A stretch of 31,733 nt of DNA. Source: Phallusia fumigata. Taxonomy: Eukaryota; Chordata; Ascidiacea; Phlebobranchia; Ascidiidae. This document shows positions 1 to 8,739 of the stretch, one piece after another. The notes under the pieces were generated by a model. The model was not told where the DNA came from, made no database searches, and saw nothing but the letters and a program-made list of their open reading frames with translations. The stretch lies in contig QXVZ01018501.1 of the NCBI GenBank assembly GCA_008931825.1, positions 1-31,733 on the forward strand. The letters run 5' to 3'. Numbering within the stretch: position 1 is the first letter of the stretch; the number at the start of each line of letters is the position of its first letter. The position numbers and the translations under genes are program-made.

Positions 1-2203
1 AATATTACCTTGCGTTTCACCCATGGTACGAATGCCAGGGGTAACCGACCCTTGAAGAAAAGTCTATTGAGGCAGGTGAACAATTTTCGGTTTAACACTA
101 CTATTGTACGGAATATTACAAAACGAACAAAAACCTTCTAGTGGAGTTTAATTTTACGTTTATTACGTACATTTATTGCTATAATATAAATAAAAAGGAT
201 TTTCTTGACAGTGTAAGCAAGACCTACATCATAATTTAGTGAGAAGGACAGCAAAATATATAGATGAGGGTATATTGGGTCATCTTAAGTGCGACAGTCA
301 CACCTCACGATTATTTTTTTATTTCTACATCGAATTAACTTGAGTCATCGGACAAATTTGATAATGGGTGTTTACAATGGAAGTTCCGCCCTCTCGAATT
401 ATCAGTGTGCTGTCTTACACTTTCGTTGGTGCGTAAAATAAGCGTCAATAAGGCCCAACCGATTTGTAAGGCACCGTGCGTTTAAATCGATTTCTTTTAT
501 GAAGGCGTTTTGAACGACATTTCGGGTTGTAAACAAGTTCCGTACGACAAAAATTATATTCTTTTCATACATTGGGCAGAAAGAAATAGCAGAATGTAAT
601 GTTCCATGGTTGTATAAGCGCAACCATTTGTCACTAATTGCCGCTGCTGGGCGCTGCCTTATTCTATTTTTAAAATGAAACAAAGCGAGGATTACGTCCT
701 TGTGGCCGCATCGCGATGTTGAATGTGATAAATATAGCTCCGCAACACTTTGAGGTTTAAACTTGGCGCGCGAAAATTTTCAATGTCTTTATTACAGGAT
801 GTCATATGCGTTGTGCGGTAAAACACGAAATTTCTGAGACAGGTGTGCAGTTTGTTTAAACTTGTCGAGTTTCTATTTGCGGGTCTGTCATTTTTCTCGC
901 AAAAAGCCTCACGCTGCCATATATGGCGCAAAGCGGCGGCGCCATATAGGGTAGAGATCGTACAGGTTCAAGAGACTTTGACCGCAAATGCGAATTCAAA
1001 CCAGATTCCGGTTTCTTTCTCTGTAACTGGGACAGCTGGGGGTATTCGACAGTTGCAAGCAGAGGTACTAGCGACTGATTGCTTCCGACACGATCTCACT
1101 GTCTGGCAGGAAGCATCGACGAGCTAGCATTCGACAGCCTTTGAGGTAATTGGAATGCTACCCAATACCGACCGGAGAAAACTTCCTATTTGTGCGGCCC
1201 GCGAACTTGTCATTTTGAGACATGAATTCAGCCCCATTCGGACGCCGTGCTATTCAAAGTTCCATGTTAATTTTAAACATTTCGGTGTAAGTTTAAGCGC
1301 TTCTTTAAATGGCATCAACATTATTCTGTAAAAAAAATGTTAAGATTCTCGGTACGCATTGGTAACGTTTGTGCAAAACACGGTCTTGCGTCCATTGTGC
1401 GTAAATATGATTTTCGGCAACACTTTTTCAGATAGCCAGCACGGCTCGGGCTCAAAATACAGTCTTTAGAGACAAAAAAACGAAACACTGCGGCACTTGA
1501 ACGTTTGCCAAGCTGGAAACACCTTTTCAACGGTAAATTTTGTTGTAGCTCGCAAGGAGAAGGACACGGATTATAAATGTAAGTAAAAACGCGACACAGC
1601 AACCATGTTTGTACAAGGCTCCAATGGTATCTAGCAGTCTTCTGGCTCAGTAACAATGACAATGACTTCAAGCACTCAGCTAAGCAAGGGACTCACGAGG
1701 CAAGATATACCTGGACTTGGAACCATTCTAAACAGTAAAAATCAAGCAAGTTTAAGAGGAATTCACCGCAGACTGGGCGATCGGCTTCTGCAGTGGCCCA
1801 TTATGCCCCACACGTGTCAGCGTTTACTAAACTGTGGACCAGGCGTGTTAAAAATATGGGGCTCATACATTAACGAGCCGTAGGGGCTTGGGAGGATAAG
1901 GGAAATTCAACCCTGGTCGCGTTTGCGGCAAAGAAATGTCAGCGTCGTAGAATCGTTGTCACAATTTGCGGATGCCGACTCCGCAAGTAGCGTGGAAGTT
2001 TGCGGCAATATGCGGTTAGAATTTGGCGCGCGCTTATTCCCACGACCGCGGAATATCACGAATTCGAAAAAGCGCAGATTCGATTTTGATCGCTCGCGTT
2101 TGACTCCGGCGCCTTTAAAACTCGACAGTCTCGCGTGAACAGAGCACACTTTTAGCCACGTGCGTCTGCGAGGTAGTAGGTGGAGACTGGTACCGTCTGG
2201 GTG
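1..2203. other. Non-coding stretch, no supported gene
   Basis: Only short open frames occur (under about 120 codons). They lack recognisable domains and paired splice sites. The segments around 900-1000 and 1900-2150 are richer in CpG than their surroundings, and the second is open on both strands, which suggests base composition rather than a gene. I see no RNA gene or transposon end here. Confidence 0.6.
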
Positions 2204-2608
2204 TTTGTAGGCGCTCGAAAAACCAATCTCCCAGTTTGGTGGGTGCCGAAAAACGAATAAAAATGCATTCAGGATGCATTTCAGGGTTATGAGCTTTTTA
2301 GTGTGTTGTACGGCAACCTTATCACTAGCAAGTGTACTTTAAAAATGGGTTTGGTAAGTAAATGTGTTCAACGGTTGCAAGTGTTAAAAACATGTGCATA
2401 ATAAGCACACAAGTTGCAAAAACGTGCCAAATGGCCAGTAGTGTAGTTATTGTGGTGAGTGAAACGTTATTTGCGTTGTCGTCTGTTGTACAAACCACGA
2501 CACTCCCGCTAGGTAGGTATAATTGTTTGATTGCTGCTTTTTGACTGAAACTTACTCAAATTTAATTGACGATTTGGAAAACCGGGTATCTATTTCGAAA
2601 AAGTTTGA
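2204..2608. repeat. Direct repeat, left copy, ends at an N gap
   Basis: This block is repeated almost base for base at 2610-3021, with scattered substitutions and small indels. For example, a run around 2455-2470 lacks bases present in the other copy. The left copy stops exactly at the single N (2609) and the right copy begins immediately after it. A true tandem duplication is possible, but the position against the N favours two overlapping or allelic contigs that were not merged. Confidence 0.85.
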
Positions 2609-2609
2609 N
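2609..2609. other. Assembly gap (single N)
   Basis: A lone undetermined base sits at the junction of two near-identical blocks. The two other N positions in the window (20373 and 22145) show the same arrangement, so this is best read as a contig join and not as a base-call failure. Confidence 0.85.
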
Positions 2610-3021
2610 TTTGTAGGCGCTCGAAAAACCAATCTCCCAGCTTGGTGGGTGCCGAAAAACGAATAAAAATGCATTCAGGATGCATTTCTGGGTTATGAGC
2701 TTTTTAGTGTGTTGTACGGCAACCTTATCACCAGCAAGCGTACTTTAAAAATGGGTTTGGTAAGTAAATGTGTTTAACGGTTGCAAGTGTTAAAAACATG
2801 TGCATGATAAGCACACAAGTTGCAAAAAACGTGCCAAATGGCCAGTAGTGTAGTTATTGTGGTGTTAACGGAGTGAAACGTATTTGCGTTGTCGTCTGTT
2901 GTACAAACCACGACACTCCCGCTAGGTAGGTATAAGTGTTTGATTGCTGCTTTTTGACTGAAACTTACTTAAATTTAATTGACGATTTGGAAAACCGTGT
3001 ACCTATTTTGAAAAAGTTTGA
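2610..3021. repeat. Direct repeat, right copy
   Basis: Second copy of the block at 2204-2608. It ends at the shared word AAAAAGTTTGA and then runs into unique sequence. Differences from the left copy are of allelic type (single substitutions and short indels). The frame starting near 2362 in the left copy is not preserved as a protein here, so the repeat is not coding. Confidence 0.85.
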
Positions 3022-5144
3022 TATAATTTTCTTTGGTGGACTACAAAAAGCACGTTTTTATTTACGCCTACACGCGGAAATTCTCGCTTGTAAACATGCC
3101 TTGTGGCAAGAATGGTTTGTTTGCTGTCTACCGTTTGTAAAAGCGTTTCTGCAAACACTTTTTGTTCAGCCTGGACATTGCCAAGTGACTTGTCCTTGGT
3201 CTCCTGTGTAAACTAATGCTGTTATGAGGGTGTAAACGATACGATTAAAGTTGTTGTCTTTTGGGAAATAAGTGTAGGGGTCTGTTGAGTGATCCAATGA
3301 AGAAGGACGCTGGGGTATAAATGGATATAACTCAGCAGCATTGGTTTTTGTCCGCGTTCTTACAACATTCGAGTGTTTGTTTGGCCCTTTGTGTAACATC
3401 TTGCGAGTCCAGCGTTGGGGAATTTCATCAATAGAACTTCTAGTGCAAATTGAAACGCTGCTGTAAGCTGCGTGCGGCCAACAGTCACGAAGGTAGTTTC
3501 CGCAACATATTGCTCGGGAAAACCTTGTGAAAATCCCGAAACCGTCGTCATGCAACCATATCGTTTCCTGAACGAAATCGACTGTGGCGCATGGTATTTG
3601 AAACGAACATTGTGTACTAGGGTAGCGTTACAGTGTAATGTAAAAGCAGATTAGACTCAAACTCAACGAATTTTAACACTTGGTCACACAAAGCTAGCCA
3701 AACTATACATAAGACGTTTTTTTTGTTTCGAGTTAAATGCAAATGCGAAGCGTCTTTGAAAAACGGTCGTTAACTGAAGGTTGTGATTAAACAGAAGGTA
3801 ATAATTTAGTTGGTATTTCCACTCGTCAATACGTCCGTATCATAAGGCCAGTGCCGCAACGGAATTTTGCTGTTGGGCGCATGTTGAAATCGTAAAACAC
3901 ACAATAGGTAAGTTTTTGAAAACGTTGCACATTGTTTCATCATCAAACTGTACCAATATGTGTACATAAAAAAGATGTAACCTAAATGAAAAACCTACCT
4001 CGCCTGGTGGTTGCGGTTACTGGTGTATAGGGCGGTATCTTGTAAGTTGGTCGACCTCGGAACAACTCACGTCCAAACAATGTCGCACGCATTCCGTCTT
4101 ACTTGGTGGTCGTCTCTGTTTATAAGGGAGGCTTTAGTATTGCGGCACAAGCGGAAAAACGTACAGAAGCGGTAAATTTGGTGGATTTTTCGGATATGTT
4201 GTAAATCTTTTATTGCTTTAGCATAGTTGAGTTGGCGTCAGTTTGTAGGAGCCTTTAAAATCTGTGGTACATGAAATAGAAACCTCAGGGAAGGACACAC
4301 CGTTTTTTTTTAAATTATTGTTTAAATTTTCGCTATTTACGGGACAAAAGCGAAGAGGCAATTGTTGAATCTAATTTAAGCCTGGCGTTACTTTAATGTC
4401 GACAGGACAAAAATAAAAATCATTTTTGCTGTCCTTTTAATCAAATGACACTTGAAGTCTTCAGAAAAGCGAGGGGTCAGGTTCTGTGGTATTCCATGTA
4501 TACCTAGGCCTTTACATCCAAGCACTGGTTAAAAAATGCGGGCTAAAATTTAATTTGTGGTAATTGGCATGTCATAAAAACTCATGAAACCACTCGTCTT
4601 TCTCTATCAGGTAAACAAGTTTCGCTGTGGTCGCGTTTTTGAAACGTGTCAAGCACTCCCCCTGTTAACCACAGTTTACATACTTTTTGGCCACAGACTG
4701 CTGATGCATTGCAGTCATGCCCAACCAAACACTTGTAAGCCTGGCCACAACGCAACCTGCAAAGTGTGTGTTTGCGCATTGATGTGCGAAATCAAGTACT
4801 GCAACTCAGCTTTATCTTCAGAGTACGTAATCCGGTTATCGGCCAGTGCAAGGACCCTTGGATAAGTCCAGTAAGTTTCTAAAGTGCCACGTGTTGAGTA
4901 GGCCCTTGAAACCTCGTTGAGTGGTTTGTCCAACAAAAACTAATAAACTTACTAACGAGCTTTGTCCATTTTACAGCAGTGCACTCAGTGAGTGTCTCGT
5001 GGCAAGTTATCTTTAAAGAGCGACGCGTTTAGATGCTGTTTAGTTTCCGGAAATGAAGAGGGAACGTAATGTCAATAAGTATTGTTTGCTTTTTGTTTTT
5101 TTAATCAAGTGGCCCATTGTTCTTCGAAACTGAGCAAAGCATGT
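3022..5144. other. Non-coding stretch with weak open frames
   Basis: The longest frame is 129 codons on the minus strand (3166-3555), overlapped by a 63-codon frame in another phase (3360-3551). Neither shows a recognisable motif. A TATA-like TATAAA lies at 3316-3321 on the plus strand, without a clear initiator 30 bases downstream. I cannot support a gene. Confidence 0.5.
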
Positions 5145-5286
5145 CGCAAAAACGTGTCAAATGGCCAGTAGCAGTTAGTGCGGTGTTAATCTTCTTTATC
5201 GTGTTTTTGTCTTTTCTGGTGTGCAAGTCACGCTACACGTAATGAATGCCGCTAGATGGTTACAAGTGTTTGGTTGCTGCTTTATG
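5145..5286. repeat. Diverged third copy of the 2.2-3.0 kb repeat
   Basis: The segment shares ordered words with 2820-2960, among them AAATGGCCAGTAG, GTGGTGTTAA or its variant, CCGCTAG and GTGTTTG(A/G)TTGCTGCTTT. They appear in the same order but with many substitutions and indels between. It is therefore an older member of the same repeat family, which shows that the family is genuinely repeated in the genome even if the 2.2/2.6 kb pair is an assembly artefact. Confidence 0.6.
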
Positions 5287-5564
5287 TCACATCAACAAGT
5301 TTTAGCGAATATAAAGAGGTTTTGTCAAGCTGGTTTGGGAAATTTCAATTGGACTAACTTGAGTTATGATAGTTGCACTTAAATTGAGTGAATACCTTTT
5401 TTCCTTTTAATCGTGATATTTTCGAGAAATTTGAACCCTTTTCATGAAAAGGGGAACAGCAGTAAAAAATGATGGAACTTATGAGGGGCGTGACTTTCAA
5501 AGTCAATGTTAGCGTTAGGACTTACAAATTCAACGCTCAGTGAATAATTGAGATATGCCTAGGG

Positions 5565-5751
5565 CAGTGATTCTCAAAGTGTGGTCCGCAATCCCCTTAT
5601 AGTGGTCCGCGTAAAGATGACTTAAATTAGGCACGGGTTCATTAAATCGCCTGTTTTGAGAAAATGTTAAAATGGAATTCTGTTTGGTGGTCCTCAGAAA
5701 AAAATTCGAAGATAAAGTGGTCCTTGTGCTAAAAAAGTTTGAGAAACACTG
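5565..5751. mobile_element. hAT-type miniature inverted-repeat transposon (MITE)
   Basis: A 187-bp element has terminal inverted repeats: the left end begins CAGTGATTCTCAAAGTGT, and the right end read in reverse begins CAGTGTTTCTCAAACTTT. It is flanked by a perfect 8-bp direct duplication GCCTAGGG (5557-5564 and 5752-5759). An 8-bp target-site duplication with CAGTG-type termini is the signature of hAT transposons. The interior repeats the word GTGGTCC several times and contains no open frame, so the element must rely on a transposase made elsewhere. The intact duplication implies that the insertion has not been rearranged since. Confidence 0.88.
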
Positions 5752-5759
5752 GCCTAGGG

Positions 5760-7381
5760 CCTAGTCTTCCATTATTTGGAGTTATATTTCTGTGAAGTCT
5801 CAGTGAATAACATTTCTGGCGTAATCCATGACGTAACGTAGCTTCGTTCTCAAGTTTAGGTTGTAAACAGGATTATTACTTGAGTGTAACGCTCGCCCAA
5901 ACACAGCTGCCTTTTCCAACATTTATGCGCCAACAGATTTGCATATTGAACCTGCATTATGCAAATATTGAGGCGGAAATTAGATTCAATTGAGATACTT
6001 TTAATTTTTCCTGTGCCTGTCAATGGATAGGGACTACGTCACGCCAATACGCGTCGCTTTCGTGACGTCAACGCTGCGGTTACATCCAATATGTGCGTAA
6101 TTCCGCTTCATTTCTTAGAATCGTTTTATCCTTCGGGAAAACTTTTCCGAAAGTTTAAATGGTCAAATGATATTTTTGTTTCAAAAAAGTATGTTTTGGT
6201 TTAATACATACACGTAGTTTAAAAAATTGTCTTTTTAAACCTTCCATGTTTATGAAGTTTATGGCACGATTGGCACTTTTAGATCCGATTAAAGTTGGTT
6301 TCGATAGCTTACATTCATTTTAGTGCACGTTTGAATAAAAACCTGTTCATGGCAAACTTCTCAGATTTCGTTCGATTCTGACGTCAGTAGCGGAATTACG
6401 TCACTCAACGCGAATTTTTCAGCCAGTGTCGCACATGACAAGAAATCCGTGTTTTTGTGGAAGTCGGGACAGTACCGTGGTTCGCACGCGCGTCAATAGA
6501 ATGCAATGTAACGTCAATGCTGGTCGCTGAAATTCGTAAATACGTCATGTTTACGTTTACTCTTGCAACAAATTGCACCACTGCAAATGAAAAAAGTTTT
6601 TGAAACATATTTTTTTAATACTGAAACTCTACAAATATTGTCCGATATACTATACTTTTGATTAAAAAAATTCTTTTCTATCATTACAAATTTATTATGT
6701 TGGGAGTATTAAATTTCCTTTTTCTATAGTTTATCGCATAGTACTTTCACGTCTATAGTTTTTAGTGACTTACCTACATTCTCATGCAGAATGTGCTTGC
6801 AGCCGTCAACAATTTATAACGCGATATGCCTTCAGGCATGCAACGCTGTGTTTTAAAGAGCTTGCTTTAGAAGTTAATAAAATATATCCTGATATAATCT
6901 GAGTAAACGTCATTATTACAATATCCTGGTCGGCCAATATGACAACATCATTTGTTTTACTGACCTATATTAAATATTCATAACTTCTAACTGGTCAATA
7001 GCCACAACGTCATTCATTATAATTCTTATCGTTTGGGCGATTTCTCTTTAGGAGCAGGTGCTGGTGCTATTTTAACGTAATATCAATACGGAAACGTGCA
7101 ATGCTAAATTTTTAAGCCGTTAACGCGTATGTTATACGTCGCCTGCACAAAGGGATAGGTCTGTGAGGAAAAGCGCTGCAATTACGCAATATCGACCATG
7201 ATGATGCAGGGATCAAATCTCCCTTATTTATAACGACGTGTTATGCTGTGAAATCCTCAAGGGACAGATGTTTGTTAGATGCACAGCGACGCAACAATCA
7301 AGAATAGAGAGAGTTCGGCCTTTTAAGCCCCTTTCCTCTTCCGCATTAATAAAGCATTGTTGTTTCACGCTTACGCTCGTT
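5760..7381. other. Non-coding stretch with octamer pair and CRE-like sites
   Basis: No gene is supported. An inverted pair of octamer words lies at 5937-5966. TGACGTCA or close variants appear around 6060 and 6380, and related ACGTCA words around 6400-6550. Short words around 6090-6110 and 6385-6405 are inverted copies of each other (core GTAATTCCGCT). Such sites are common in this window, and no function is claimed. Confidence 0.5.
5937..5966. promoter_or_regulatory. Inverted pair of POU octamer motifs
   Basis: ATTTGCAT and its exact reverse complement ATGCAAAT sit 14 bases apart. ATGCAAAT is the classical octamer bound by POU-domain factors. The pair could be a regulatory site or a chance hairpin, and no gene start lies nearby. 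Confidence 0.3.
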
Positions 7382-7420
7382 GGGAGGGGAGGGAGGGCAA
7401 CCCGCAACCATATGACGTCA
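7382..7420 (+). promoter_or_regulatory. G-quadruplex motif and CRE upstream of a core promoter
   Basis: Four runs of three or four G separated by single A bases (7382-7397) form a textbook quadruplex motif. A perfect CRE, TGACGTCA, follows at 7413-7420. They lie about 170-210 bases upstream of the predicted transcription start near 7593, within a locally CpG-rich segment (7380-7550), which is a typical proximal-promoter arrangement. Confidence 0.45.
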
Positions 7421-7560
7421 CATTGAAGTAGCAGGTCACTCGTCGCGTCATTACGGGCCCGCGTGGTTCGCGTGATCGGCTCGTTTGATAATTCGGCGCA
7501 TCAGCGAGCGGGATTCGCTGGATTTGCCCACGGCGAATGACAACAAACCTGACTGGTGCT

Positions 7561-7596
7561 CATAAAAGCGAATGGACTGGTGGAATGCCTTCAGTC
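7561..7596 (+). promoter_or_regulatory. Candidate TATA-plus-initiator core promoter
   Basis: A TATA-like CATAAAAG (7561-7568) is followed by the initiator word TCAGTC (7591-7596). The initiator A falls about 30 bases after the TATA element, the expected spacing. The promoter points toward the CWH43-like gene, whose start codon is about 1.15 kb downstream. If it serves that gene, the transcript would carry either a 5' intron or an outron removed by trans-splicing at 8717. Confidence 0.4.
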
Positions 7597-8076
7597 AGCG
7601 ATAAACACTGATAGTGGCCGGGATTTGAAACTACTCGACGGAATCTTGCGTGCAATTACGGCAGTTAAAGTGTTTTAGTTTGATTGGTTTAGACAGGCAA
7701 TGAAATAGCATCGATAAGAAAATATTTTTAACATAATAGCCAGGTCTTCTGAAAATTTGTTTATTGTTAGAAGATTGCAACGTTCTTGCAGTGTTAGTAC
7801 TTTATTTAGATTTCAGCGTATTGACTCATATTTAAAATATACTGGCCCAAATATTTCTTAGAAGACTGATTTGTTAAATTGTTACTCAAACGTTTCCGCA
7901 ATAACTCATGCCATCGATAGTGATACAATAGGGCTTGCGCCAGACACGCAGAAGTTATAAAAAGGTACGTGTTAGTGTTCTGCACATTAAAATATTTGGA
8001 AAAGTTCTGAAAAAAAAACGTGTAATACAAAAATCTTTTTTCCTTTCAATTCGCCGCTTGTGTTGGTTGTGGTATG

Positions 8077-8475
8077 TTAACTTCGAGTGTGTTGAGATAT
8101 GGTCAGTGGGCATTCACGTCTTAAAAGCATTGTAACACTGAAGTGGTCCGGATGAGAAACGGTTTCAAACTCTCGGGTCACGCTTGTAAGCCGATTGTAC
8201 AGGTCACAGCTTTCTTGAGCGTCTTCATTCAGAAAAAAATGCATCGCTAAATTGATTGTCGAATTCGAATGTCGATATGTTACGGCGCGAAATGGTTTTA
8301 GATCGACTCGTTTAGGTTTGCTAATATTTGCAAAAAATATTCCGTGAAAAAATACTTTTGACAGAAGGTCATAGATAGACAAGCAAATGCGATTTAACAA
8401 GTAATACACAAGACTGAAGTCTAGTAAAACCGGTCTGTCAATTTGATAACAGAACATGTAATACGCTAATTGCAT
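8077..8475 (-). CDS. Hypothetical 132-codon open frame
   Basis: A single uninterrupted frame starts with ATG and ends in TAA. Its conceptual product has a hydrophobic N-terminal third (many L, Y, F and I residues) and a more polar C-terminal half. I do not recognise a family. In AT-rich DNA of this length about one such frame is expected by chance. On the minus strand an AATAAA occurs near 7801-7806, roughly 270 bases past the stop. It is divergent from the CWH43-like gene, whose start codon is about 265 bases away. I list it only because it is the longest frame outside supported genes and their antisense shadows. Confidence 0.2.
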   Translation of the reverse strand: MQLAYYMFCYQIDRPVLLDFSLVYYLLNRICLSIYDLLSKVFFHGIFFANISKPKRVDLKPFRAVTYRHSNSTINLAMHFFLNEDAQESCDLYNRLTSVTREFETVSHPDHFSVTMLLRRECPLTISQHTRS

Positions 8476-8694
8476 TCTTAATTTTTGTGTTCAAATTTAG
8501 TTCCTCTTATTTTTAATAAAACACTTGTATCAAATTAAATGGTTTTAATTTGTATCACTCGTTGCAGTATAATCTATAGCTTTGACACTGTGTATAAAAT
8601 ACAAATGTATGTGAACACAAGAAAGCCAAGGCACGATTTGCACTATTGACTTTACAAATGCTGTTACACTCCATCGCTTGGGTAAAATGCAGCC

Positions 8695-8717
8695 CTTAAC
8701 ACTTCGTTGTTTTTCAG
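8695..8717 (+). promoter_or_regulatory. Splice acceptor before the CWH43-like start codon
   Basis: A branch-point-like CTTAAC followed by a pyrimidine-rich run ends in TTTTTCAG (AG at 8716-8717). The next ATG is only 22 bases on (8740), with an in-frame TAA at 8728. This is either the acceptor of a 5'-UTR intron or a spliced-leader trans-splice site. The very short leader favours the latter in an ascidian, but no leader is visible in genomic DNA to confirm it. Confidence 0.55.
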
Positions 8718-8739
8718 ATAAAGTCACTAAATTAAACAA

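Noticed and set aside
3166..3555. A 129-codon minus-strand frame and an overlapping 63-codon frame
   Set aside because: Two open frames over the same bases suggest composition effects. No motif, start context or polyadenylation signal supports either.
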